The translations under genes and the position numbers were made by a program. A stretch of 64,000 bases of DNA from Paenibacillus_E violae (GTDB lineage Bacteria > Bacillota > Bacilli > Paenibacillales > NBRC-103111): the NCBI RefSeq assembly GCF_032461945.1, contig NZ_JAWCUD010000010.1, positions 62,001 through 126,000 of the forward strand. The letters are read 5' to 3'. The notes under the pieces are model-generated. The model did not search any database. It was not told the origin of the DNA and saw nothing but the letters and a program-made list of their open reading frames with translations. Below, one piece after another: positions 9,175-16,472 of the stretch (position 1 is the first letter of the stretch; each line of letters opens with the position of its first letter).

Positions 9175-9353
9175 CTACGCAAAGCCAATCATTAGTGGCT
9201 TTGCGTAGACTATTGTCGTGTATTTAATCAATTCGATATCTATTGATTTCCCATTTACTGCATCGAACTCTACAGTCGTTTGCCGTAATTCTGATATGCG
9301 CCATACACATTTTGATTGCTGGCAGATTCGAAGTTCCAGGCTACAAAAGACAC
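9175..9353 (-). pseudogene. Possible eroded minus-strand gene fragment, frame-broken
   Basis: Two overlapping minus-strand frames look protein-like: one from GTG 9353 (VSFVAWNFESASNQ, then NVYGAYQNYGKRL and a stop), and a second, shifted one reading TTVEFDAVNGKSIDIEL to a stop at 9175-9177. Joined by one frameshift they would give a continuous C-terminal fragment. There is no ribosome binding site or full domain. I treat it as a likely remnant and do not name a family. Confidence 0.25.
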
Positions 9354-9386
9354 CTAGGGGGTGCCCTTAGTACTAGGTTTCTTTTG
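9344..9386. terminator. Terminator-like inverted repeat
   Basis: Arms 9344-9357 and 9373-9386 pair over 14 positions with one mismatch around a 15-base loop. The plus-strand right arm contains TTTCTTTT. It could end transcription from the germination operon. Confidence 0.45.
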
Positions 9387-9464
9387 ACATAGATCAGCAT
9401 AGGAGGTTTCAGAGTCCTTATGGCGAATAAATAGGTGATTGTCTAAGAACGCCGGAGGTGGAAC

Positions 9465-10481
9465 ATGAAAGCGCTATTTATTGGAGGAACAGGAACAATT
9501 AGTTCAGCAATTACGAAGCAGCTGCTGGACAGTGGATGCGAGCTTTATCTGTTGAATAGAGGCACAAGAAATGAATCGTTGCCAGCGGGGGCTAACTTGC
9601 TCACTGCAGACATTCGGGATGAAGAGCATGTCGCTAGTCTAATTGAACACTTGGAGTTCGATGTCGTTGCGGATTTCATCGCGTTCGAACCAACTCAGCT
9701 CGAAAGAGATTATCGCTTATTTCAAGGTAAAACCAAACAATTTATATTCATAAGTTCAGCGTCTGCGTACCAAACACCGCTGTCTGATTATAGAATTACG
9801 GAAGGGACGCCTTTATCGAACCCGTATTGGGAGTACTCGAGGAACAAGATTGCTTGTGAGGATTACTTACTCAAGATGTACCGCGACCATGGTTTTCCCA
9901 TTACGATCGTAAGACCGAGCCACACCTATGATGAACGCTCCATACCGCTTGGTGTGCACGGCAGTAAAGGCAGCTGGCAGGTTGCCAAACGTATGCTGGA
10001 GAACAAGCCCGTCATCATTCATGGAGACGGCACTTCGCTGTGGACAATGACGCATAATAGCGACTTTGCTAAAGGTTTTATTGGACTTATGGGCAATATT
10101 CATGCTATTGGGGAGTCCGTACATATCACTTCCGATGAGACGCTGACTTGGAATCAAATTTATGAAGCTATTGCTGATGCACTAGGGGTCAAACTGCAGG
10201 CGGTTCATGTTTCGTCTGAATTTCTGGATGCGTGCAGCACGGAGAATTACAGAGGCGGATTGCTCGGAGATAAGGCGAATTCCGTTGTTTTCGACAATGC
10301 GAAGCTGAAGCGGCTTGTTCCGGAGTTCGTTGCGACGACTCGTTTTGATCAAGGGATTAAAGCGACTGTCGCCCATATTTTAGCTAAACCCGAGTTACAA
10401 AGAGAAGATCAGGAATTCGATCAATGGTGCGATAAGGTGATTCGGGCCCTAGAAGCGGCTGTACAGGCAATTCGGGAATAG
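9465..10481 (+). CDS. Extended SDR family NAD(P)-dependent sugar epimerase/dehydratase-like protein
   Basis: A 338-residue protein; ATG 9465 follows GGAGGTGG. The Rossmann motif GGTGTIS is at residues 7-13, and the active-site pattern YSRNK (Tyr and Lys four residues apart) follows the FISSASAY strand, as in atypical extended short-chain dehydrogenases. These act on nucleotide sugars or other small hydroxy compounds; the substrate cannot be read. The C-terminal part (about 210-300) is the substrate-binding lobe. The next gene starts 18 bases later, so 9465-11285 may be one transcript. Confidence 0.88.
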   Translation: MKALFIGGTGTISSAITKQLLDSGCELYLLNRGTRNESLPAGANLLTADIRDEEHVASLIEHLEFDVVADFIAFEPTQLERDYRLFQGKTKQFIFISSASAYQTPLSDYRITEGTPLSNPYWEYSRNKIACEDYLLKMYRDHGFPITIVRPSHTYDERSIPLGVHGSKGSWQVAKRMLENKPVIIHGDGTSLWTMTHNSDFAKGFIGLMGNIHAIGESVHITSDETLTWNQIYEAIADALGVKLQAVHVSSEFLDACSTENYRGGLLGDKANSVVFDNAKLKRLVPEFVATTRFDQGIKATVAHILAKPELQREDQEFDQWCDKVIRALEAAVQAIRE

Positions 10482-10499
10482 ATTCGAAGGGGATGGCTA

Positions 10500-10868
10500 A
10501 TGAATATAACGGTTGATACCAGAAATAACTCCAGAGTCGCTATTGTGCAAAGTGAAGACATCCTCATAAGTAATGTGCAGGAGGCTTTGGATTTAATGGC
10601 GTCTGTTCAATATCTGGAAGAGTGCCACAAAATTTTGATGGACAAATCTAACATTTCAGAAGACTTTTTTGAGCTTAAAACCCGCCTTGCAGGTGAGATT
10701 TTGCAGAAATTTACGAACTACAAGGTTAAATTTGCGATTGTTGGCGATTTTGACGTGTATAACAGTAAAAGCCTGAGGGATTTTATCTATGAGTGCAATC
10801 AAGGAAACGCAGTTTTCTTCCTCAAAGACAGAGGGGCAGCGCTGGACGCTCTGCACAATGCTAATTAA
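10500..10868 (+). CDS. DUF4180 domain protein
   Basis: A 122-residue protein; ATG 10500 sits behind AAGGGGATGG. It matches the pattern I associate with DUF4180: a beta strand VAIVQSEDILI, an acidic helix pair, then FAIVGDF followed by SKSLRDFIYECN and a final strand NAVFFLKD. No catalytic residues are evident. DUF4180 proteins occur next to regulators and small enzymes in Firmicutes, with no established function. Here it sits between an SDR gene and a VOC gene. Confidence 0.8.
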   Translation: MNITVDTRNNSRVAIVQSEDILISNVQEALDLMASVQYLEECHKILMDKSNISEDFFELKTRLAGEILQKFTNYKVKFAIVGDFDVYNSKSLRDFIYECNQGNAVFFLKDRGAALDALHNAN

Positions 10869-10916
10869 GGTTATTTCGTCACATCTTTTAGAAATGGAAA
10901 CTCGGAGGGAACCGTA

Positions 10917-11285
10917 ATGAGCAAGGTTTTACGTTTTGAAATGCAAGTACCGGATCCAGAAAGTACGATCGCGTTTTATTCGAATACCTTCGGATGGAAG
11001 TTTACAAAGTTCCCTGGGTCGCGAGATTACTGGTTTATTGAAACTGGGGAGGCGGATGAAAAAGGCATTGACGGAGGGTTAATGAAATCGCCAGATGGTG
11101 TGGCTAGAACGGTTAATTCGATTCATGTATCCTCCATCGATGATTTTTTAGCCTCCATTCCTGCCAATGGCGGAGCCATTGTTGTTCCCAAAATAACGAT
11201 GCCAGGAATGGGGTATCTTGCCTATTTTACGGATCCTAGCGGCATGCTCCTTGGGGTTTCGCAGGCAGATCCAAACGCACGTTAA
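10917..11285 (+). CDS. VOC family (glyoxalase/bleomycin-resistance fold) protein
   Basis: A 122-residue protein; ATG 10917 follows CGGAGGGAACC. It is a single VOC module with the two-repeat beta-alpha-beta-beta-beta layout: FEMQVPDPESTIAFYSNTFGW, then IDGGLM, a second half containing VSSIDDFLASI, and the end GYLAYFTDPSGMLLGV. VOC proteins bind a metal or a small ligand and serve as isomerases, dioxygenases or resistance proteins; the function here is open. It ends at a bidirectional terminator shared with the convergent aldo/keto reductase. Confidence 0.88.
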   Translation: MSKVLRFEMQVPDPESTIAFYSNTFGWKFTKFPGSRDYWFIETGEADEKGIDGGLMKSPDGVARTVNSIHVSSIDDFLASIPANGGAIVVPKITMPGMGYLAYFTDPSGMLLGVSQADPNAR

Positions 11286-11288
11286 ACG

Positions 11289-11334
11289 AAAAAAAAGCAC
11301 TGTTCCTCCACGTTGGAAGGAACGGTGCTTTTTT
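11289..11334. terminator. Bidirectional terminator
   Basis: A near-perfect inverted repeat around AGCACTGTTCC and GGAACGGTGCT, flanked by an A tract on the left and a T tract on the right. It serves the VOC gene (plus) and the aldo/keto reductase (minus). Confidence 0.85.
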
Positions 11335-11355
11335 AATAGGCTGCTTAAAAGCTGC

Positions 11356-12201
11356 TTAAAAATCAAAGTTGTCCGGATCGGGTCCGACACGTCGATTCTC
11401 GTTCAAGGCATCAATACGAGCCATCTCTGCATCCGTTAACGCGAAGTCAAAAACGTTGGCGTTATCGATGATGCGCTGCTCTTTGATTGACTTCGGAATC
11501 GTCACAATGCCGCGCTGCAGATCCCAACGGAGAATGACTTGAGCAACCGACTTGCTGTGGCTAGCGGCGATGTCATTAAGAACCGGGTGATCGAATAGCT
11601 GGCCCTGCATGAGCGGAGACCAAGCTTCTAACTGAATATTATGCGCTTTGGAGAAGCTGAGGAGCTCTTGCTGTGACAGAAGCGGGTGAAGTTCAACCTG
11701 GTTCACCATTGGCACGATTTCCGCGTCTTTCATCACATCTTCGAGATGATGAATTTGGAAGTTGCTGACGCCGATCGCTTTCACGCGGCCCTCTTTGTAC
11801 AGGGTTTCCAGAGCACGCCAAGCTTCTTTATATTTCCCTTTGACCGGCCAGTGAATGAGGTACAGGTCAAGATATTCCAGCCCCAACTTGGATAAGCTGG
11901 CTTCATAGGCGGCAATTGTCGACTCATAGCCAAGATTTGCGTTCCACACCTTGGAGGTTACGAACAGATCCTCTCTAGCGAGTCCTGTTTCAGCAAGGGC
12001 CTCGGAAATGGCTTGTCCGACGCCTGTCTCATTCCCGTAAATAGCGGCCGTATCAATACTGCGGTAGCCGCTTCGAATGGCTGCTTTGACAGAGCTTACT
12101 ACCTCGGAACCGTCTTCTACTTTGAAAACACCTAACCCGAACCATGGCATTTGAACGCCGTTCAGCAGGGTAGTTGTGGATTGTAAATGGTTGATCGTCA
12201 T
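11356..12201 (-). CDS. Aldo/keto reductase
   Basis: A 281-residue protein; ATG at 12201, with AGGAGGAAT just upstream on the minus strand. It has the full AKR catalytic tetrad: Asp50 and Tyr55 in SIDTAAIYGNE, Lys84 in VTSKVW and His117 in YLIHWP. The NADPH site near the C-terminus shows IPKSIKEQRI. The length fits the YvgN/YtbE-like AKR5 group, which reduces glyoxal, methylglyoxal and other aldehydes. It stands alone between a terminator and the gene for an enhancer-binding regulator facing the same way. Confidence 0.95.
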   Translation of the reverse strand: MTINHLQSTTTLLNGVQMPWFGLGVFKVEDGSEVVSSVKAAIRSGYRSIDTAAIYGNETGVGQAISEALAETGLAREDLFVTSKVWNANLGYESTIAAYEASLSKLGLEYLDLYLIHWPVKGKYKEAWRALETLYKEGRVKAIGVSNFQIHHLEDVMKDAEIVPMVNQVELHPLLSQQELLSFSKAHNIQLEAWSPLMQGQLFDHPVLNDIAASHSKSVAQVILRWDLQRGIVTIPKSIKEQRIIDNANVFDFALTDAEMARIDALNENRRVGPDPDNFDF

Positions 12202-12378
12202 GCGTAATTCCTCCTCATGTAACTGTGTATATATGGGCCAACCGGCCTCATCGCATCATAAAATCCTCACCATCAGTAGGATGTCACCTGTTGGCAATTG
12301 CTATTATGAACGTTTCATGAGGAGATGAAAAGTACGTACTTTTTAGTACGATAGTTACTCTTCTGTGACTATTGGTGC

Positions 12379-14133
12379 TTAAATGATCCTATATTCCTCG
12401 ATTTTACGGTACAAAGTCGTTCTTCCAATCTGCAATTTGGCGGCAGCCTTGCTGAGATTCCATTCAGAAGCAGTCAGTGCCATCTTGATCGCCTTAATTT
12501 CCGCTTCTTTTAGTGTTAGAGGGTAATCTTCGCTGGCGGCTTCGCCTGTAAGCTCATCCGCATCTTCCAGCATTAGATGCTCAGCATCAATCGGCTGATC
12601 TCCAGCCAGGAAGATTGCTTGCATCAGAATGCCGCTCAGCTCTCTGATATTGCCTAGCCAATTGTAGGCCAACAGCTTGCGCTTGGCGGCTTCCGTGAAG
12701 GCGCAGCACGGTGAAGCATGCTTCTGAAGCAGATGAAGCGCCAATGTCAGGATATCGCTTCTTTCCCGTAGAGCAGGCAGCGTAATCGGGATGCCCTTCA
12801 GCCGATAATAAAGATCGGCCCGGAATCCGCCGGCCTTCACTTCTGCGGCCAAATCCTTATTCGTTGCGGCAATTACGCGCACATCAACGGCTTTGCTTTT
12901 CGCGCTCCCAACCGGAGTAATCCTACCGTCCTGGAGCACACGCAAAAGCGCAGCCTGCGCCCGAAGGGGCATATCGCCGATTTCATCGAGGAAAATCGTG
13001 CCTGTATGCGCAGCCTCGAATTTTCCGATATTGCCCTCTTTGCTTGCACCAGTGAAAGCGCCGCGGGCATAGCCGAACAATTCGCTTTCGACGAGACTGT
13101 CTGGGATGGCACTGCAGTTAAGTGCAATGAACGGCCCTCCCGATCGGACGCTTGCCGTATGAATGGATTGTGCAAACAATTCCTTGCCGACACCACTTTC
13201 ACCCAAGAGCAGAACAGGGAAGTCGGAGGAGGAAGCCTTCTGGGCCAGCTCTTTCCTCTGCAAGAACGTCGGACACGTGCCGACGAGATCATCAAACGTG
13301 TATAAATGCTGATCATTTCCAGTCACCCTTCGAATGGAGACAGACTGCCACAGCTTTTGATGTTCATTATGTAAAGTTTGAACGGCAAAACCCTCCAGTT
13401 TCGGCATGGGTTTACCGATGACGTCGCCGCCCATGATCCGCATAGCGGCGTGATTTGCCCGGAGGATGCGGTTATCTCGGCTAAGCGAGAGCAGGGGCAA
13501 AGGATGATGCATGGAGGAGTAATCCAACTCTTTTAGCGTGATGAGGTGTTCCTTCTTCGATTCCTCGAGCAAAATTTTGTTTTGCAACGATTGAGCAGCC
13601 AAACAGGCGAGGGTAAAGGTATAGGCATGGAAATTCTCTTGCTTGCCGCTAATATTGACGATTCCGATAAGCTCGCCGATTGCGTTGAAAACAGGAGCAG
13701 AAGCGCAGGTCAGGAAATGGTTCGATTTGAAATAATGCTCTTCGGCATGCACACGCACGGGCTTACGCTCTGTAAGAGCGACGCCGATGGCGTTCGTTCC
13801 TTTGCGATGTTCAGCCCAATTGGCGCCTACTTGCAGCTGAACCGCCAGTGCTCGACGGGAGAAGTCGATATCTCCTGCTGTGTGAATAATGGTTCCTTCC
13901 GGGTTGATCAGCAGTGCCATCTGGCCGGATTCTTTGATGCCGGCATGCATGTGTTCGAAGATTTGCTCGGTGTATTGGATGGTTTGCTCATTTTGCTTGA
14001 GTAAAGACTGCATGTGAATTCCTGTTAAAATGTCATCGTCAATGGGGTCGGTGGGCACTAAACCAAGTTCGTGACAGCGCTTCCAAGAAGCTGCCGCTGC
14101 TTCGGATAAAAAGTTATTTTCCACGGATAGCAA
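12379..14133 (-). CDS. AcoR-like sigma-54 enhancer-binding regulator
   Basis: A 584-residue protein; TTG start 14133 with GGAGGG 7 bases upstream. Order: a GAF-type sensor (about 60-190), a PAS-like segment (about 205-260), the AAA+ domain with Walker A GESGVGKE near residue 311, GAFTGA near 357 (the sigma-54 contact loop) and FLDEIGDM, then a Fis-type helix-turn-helix at the end (LSKAAAKLQIGRTTLYRKI). It lacks a receiver domain. The layout is that of AcoR, which activates acetoin or aldehyde metabolism. It is divergent from an aldehyde dehydrogenase gene whose upstream DNA carries a sigma-54 promoter and paired dyads, so that operon is the obvious target. Confidence 0.93.
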   Translation of the reverse strand: MLSVENNFLSEAAAASWKRCHELGLVPTDPIDDDILTGIHMQSLLKQNEQTIQYTEQIFEHMHAGIKESGQMALLINPEGTIIHTAGDIDFSRRALAVQLQVGANWAEHRKGTNAIGVALTERKPVRVHAEEHYFKSNHFLTCASAPVFNAIGELIGIVNISGKQENFHAYTFTLACLAAQSLQNKILLEESKKEHLITLKELDYSSMHHPLPLLSLSRDNRILRANHAAMRIMGGDVIGKPMPKLEGFAVQTLHNEHQKLWQSVSIRRVTGNDQHLYTFDDLVGTCPTFLQRKELAQKASSSDFPVLLLGESGVGKELFAQSIHTASVRSGGPFIALNCSAIPDSLVESELFGYARGAFTGASKEGNIGKFEAAHTGTIFLDEIGDMPLRAQAALLRVLQDGRITPVGSAKSKAVDVRVIAATNKDLAAEVKAGGFRADLYYRLKGIPITLPALRERSDILTLALHLLQKHASPCCAFTEAAKRKLLAYNWLGNIRELSGILMQAIFLAGDQPIDAEHLMLEDADELTGEAASEDYPLTLKEAEIKAIKMALTASEWNLSKAAAKLQIGRTTLYRKIEEYRII

Positions 14134-14211
14134 AAAGATCCCTCCATTGCAATCGTATCTTATCCGATCATACCATAGTTGCTTTTATTAAAGGAGGGCT
14201 GCCCGTAAGAA

Positions 14212-14228
14212 TGTCCCAAAATGGAACA
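14212..14228. promoter_or_regulatory. Upstream activating dyad 1 for the sigma-54 promoter
   Basis: TGTCCCAAAATGGAACA is a 17-bp inverted repeat (TGTNCC and GGNACA arms around a 5-base AT-rich centre). It lies 92 bp upstream of the -24 element. The same pattern recurs 24 bp downstream, as expected of enhancer sites for a dimeric Fis-type helix-turn-helix activator. Confidence 0.65.
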
Positions 14229-14235
14229 CATCCTT

Positions 14236-14252
14236 TGTATCAAAACGGAACA
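14236..14252. promoter_or_regulatory. Upstream activating dyad 2 for the sigma-54 promoter
   Basis: TGTATCAAAACGGAACA has the same 17-bp layout as the site at 14212-14228, with one arm mismatch, and is offset from it by exactly 24 bp. It lies 68 bp upstream of the -24 element. Confidence 0.6.
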
Positions 14253-14303
14253 TCGAACTTCGTACGCCATTCATAAACCCCGTTGTAACGGGATTTTGTC
14301 CGT

Positions 14304-14319
14304 TGGCACGATTCTTGCT
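14304..14319 (+). promoter_or_regulatory. Sigma-54 promoter (-24/-12)
   Basis: TGGCAC (14304-14309), a 5-base spacer, then TTGC (14315-14318): this matches the sigma-54 consensus TGGCAC-N5-TTGC exactly. It is about 40 bases before the aldehyde dehydrogenase start. A small dyad (CCCGTT/AACGGG, 14279-14292) lies just upstream. Confidence 0.9.
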
Positions 14320-14359
14320 TATCTATTTATGTATACCATTTTAAGGAGGCTGAGCGAGA

Positions 14360-15880
14360 ATGATTTATGCACAACCTGGACAAAACGGATCCAAAGTAAC
14401 GTTCAAAAAACGGTATGAAAACTTTATCGGCGGACAGTGGGTTGCGCCTGTTAAGGGGCAATACTTCGACAATCCGTCTCCTGTAAATAATCGTGTGTTC
14501 TGTGAGATTCCACGCTCATCTTCTGAAGATATCGAGCTGGCTTTGGATGCCGCACATGCTGCCAAAGAGGCATGGGGACGCACGTCGGTTGCTGAGCGCG
14601 CTGTTATTTTAAATAAAATTGCTGATCGTATGGAAGCTAATTTGGAAATGCTTGCGGTTGCCGAAACTTGGGATAACGGTAAGCCTGTCCGTGAAACGCT
14701 TGCGGCCGATCTGCCGCTGGCGATTGATCACTTCCGCTATTTCGCAGGGAGCATCCGCGCCCAAGAAGGTACGCTCAGCCAATTGGACGACAATATGGTG
14801 GCTTACCATTTTCATGAGCCGCTCGGCGTCGTCGGGCAGATCATTCCGTGGAACTTCCCGCTGCTGATGGCGACATGGAAGCTCGCTCCGGCGCTTGCGG
14901 CAGGAAATGCCGTAGTTCTCAAGCCGGCTGAGCAAACGCCGGCTTCCATTCTGGTGCTGCTCGAGCTTATTCAAGATTTGCTGCCTCCAGGCGTCGTCAA
15001 TGTCGTTAACGGCTTCGGCCTTGAAGCGGGTAAACCGCTTGCCTCAAGCAGCCGTATCTCGAAGATTGCCTTTACGGGAGAAACGACAACGGGCCGTTTA
15101 ATTATGCAATATGCTTCGCAGAATTTGATACCGGTTACCTTGGAGCTGGGCGGTAAGTCTCCGAACATCTTCTTTGAAGATGTGCTTGCGCGGGATGACG
15201 CTTTTTTCAATAAAGCGCTTGAAGGTTTTGCTATGTTCGCTCTCAATCAAGGGGAAGTGTGCACGAGCCCGTCGCGCGCATTAATTCAGGAGTCGATTTA
15301 CGATCAATTTATGGAGAGAGCTCTGAAGCGGGTCGCTTCGATCACACAAGGCAACCCTCTTGATACATCGACGATGATTGGGGCACAGGCTTCAACAGAG
15401 CAAGTTGAGAAAATTATGAGCTATATCAACATCGGCTCGCAAGAAGGTGCGGAATGTCTGATTGGCGGTGACAGAGGGAAAGTGGAAGGGGAGCTTTCGG
15501 AAGGCTACTATATCCAGCCGACCGTTCTTAAAGGGAATAACAAGATGAGAATTTTCCAAGAGGAGATTTTCGGCCCTGTACTTGCGGTTACGACGTTCAA
15601 GAATCAGGAAGAGGCTTTGGCTATTGCGAATGACACGCTCTATGGTCTTGGAGCAGGCGTATGGACGCGCGATATGAACACAGCCTACCGGATGGGCCGC
15701 AGCATAGAAGCGGGGCGTGTATGGACGAATTGCTACCATGCATACCCTGCCCATGCAGCTTTTGGCGGATATAAGACTTCAGGCATCGGCCGCGAGAATC
15801 ACAAAATGATGCTTTCGCATTACCAGCAAACCAAAAACTTGCTCGTTAGCTACAGCCCTGAAGCACTGGGCTTCTTCTAA
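14360..15880 (+). CDS. NAD-dependent aldehyde dehydrogenase (AcoD/ExaC-like)
   Basis: A 506-residue protein; ATG 14360 behind AAGGAGG. It is a full-length ALDH with catalytic Cys301 (GEVCTSPSR) and general base Glu262 (LELGGKSPN), plus the NAD site PWNFPLLM. The N-terminal FIGGQWVAPVKGQYFDNPSPVNN segment resembles acetaldehyde dehydrogenases of the AcoD/ExaC/AldB type, which oxidise acetaldehyde to acetate during ethanol or acetoin use. The sigma-54 promoter and AcoR-like activator upstream, and DUF779 downstream, fit that group. Likely inducers are ethanol, acetoin or acetaldehyde (inference). Confidence 0.93.
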   Translation: MIYAQPGQNGSKVTFKKRYENFIGGQWVAPVKGQYFDNPSPVNNRVFCEIPRSSSEDIELALDAAHAAKEAWGRTSVAERAVILNKIADRMEANLEMLAVAETWDNGKPVRETLAADLPLAIDHFRYFAGSIRAQEGTLSQLDDNMVAYHFHEPLGVVGQIIPWNFPLLMATWKLAPALAAGNAVVLKPAEQTPASILVLLELIQDLLPPGVVNVVNGFGLEAGKPLASSSRISKIAFTGETTTGRLIMQYASQNLIPVTLELGGKSPNIFFEDVLARDDAFFNKALEGFAMFALNQGEVCTSPSRALIQESIYDQFMERALKRVASITQGNPLDTSTMIGAQASTEQVEKIMSYINIGSQEGAECLIGGDRGKVEGELSEGYYIQPTVLKGNNKMRIFQEEIFGPVLAVTTFKNQEEALAIANDTLYGLGAGVWTRDMNTAYRMGRSIEAGRVWTNCYHAYPAHAAFGGYKTSGIGRENHKMMLSHYQQTKNLLVSYSPEALGFF

Positions 15881-15893
15881 GAGAGCTGCTGCG

Positions 15894-16256
15894 ATGACGG
15901 AGGCAAGCAAGGTTGTTGCTACTGAGGCTGCTCTGGAGCTAATTGAAATCGTGAAAGCCAAACACGGCCCCGTTATGTTTCATCAATCCGGCGGCTGCTG
16001 CGACGGAAGCTCTCCCATGTGTTATGCGCAGGGGGAGTTCCTGATCGGCGACAGCGACGTTTGGTTGGGGGATATCGGCGGCGCCCCCTTTTATATGAGT
16101 AAATCCCAGTACGAATATTGGAAAAACACGATGCTGATCATCGATGTGGTTCCCGGCAGGGGCGGCATGTTTTCGCTCGAAGGCCCGGAGGGCCGGCGGT
16201 TTTTGACGCGTTCGAGGATGTTTACGGAGGAAGAGCGGCGCGTGTTAGGTTTGTAA
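15894..16256 (+). CDS. DUF779 protein, partner of aldehyde dehydrogenase
   Basis: A 120-residue protein beginning 13 bases after the ALDH stop. It has the DUF779 hallmarks: VMFHQSGGCCDGSSPMC with three cysteines, a central GDSDVWLGDIGGAPFYM, and a C-terminal FSLEGPEGRRFLTR. DUF779 genes commonly sit next to ALDH genes of this type; the role is not established. The Cys cluster could bind a metal or help redox protection of the ALDH (inference). It ends the operon before the terminator at 16269. Confidence 0.88.
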   Translation: MTEASKVVATEAALELIEIVKAKHGPVMFHQSGGCCDGSSPMCYAQGEFLIGDSDVWLGDIGGAPFYMSKSQYEYWKNTMLIIDVVPGRGGMFSLEGPEGRRFLTRSRMFTEEERRVLGL

Positions 16257-16268
16257 GAAGTGTACGCA

Positions 16269-16302
16269 GGACCTGGCGATGTTCTATCGCTAGGTCTTTT
16301 TG
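16269..16302 (+). terminator. Rho-independent terminator of the ALDH-DUF779 operon
   Basis: GGACCTGGCGAT and ATCGCTAGGTC pair around a short loop, followed by TTTTT. Confidence 0.85.
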
Positions 16303-16472
16303 TGCCTCATAAAGTACATGTCAGGGAAATTACAGGGCTCTATTTTTGCCCTAAAGGCTATTGTGCGGTGGGCGGATTCTTGGAGTGCAGCCCTTTTTCA
16401 TGGTGGATTTTACAGCAAAAGTACGAATATACTAAAGGTAAGCGATTTCATTCTAAAAGGAGGAGTATGCGG

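Larger units (their letters stand above)
9145..9464. other. Intergenic region with two strong hairpins and a possible gene remnant
   Basis: Contains a perfect 13-bp inverted repeat with an 8-base loop (9175-9187 with 9196-9208), a 14-bp inverted repeat with one mismatch (9344-9357 with 9373-9386), and minus-strand protein-like sequence between them. GGAGGTGG at 9455-9462 is the ribosome binding site of the next gene. No plus-strand gene is visible. Confidence 0.6.

Noticed and set aside
16260..16472. N-terminal extension of RpoN
   Set aside because: The open frame runs through the ALDH-operon terminator and has no ribosome binding site; family proteins begin at the Gln/Leu-rich region I.
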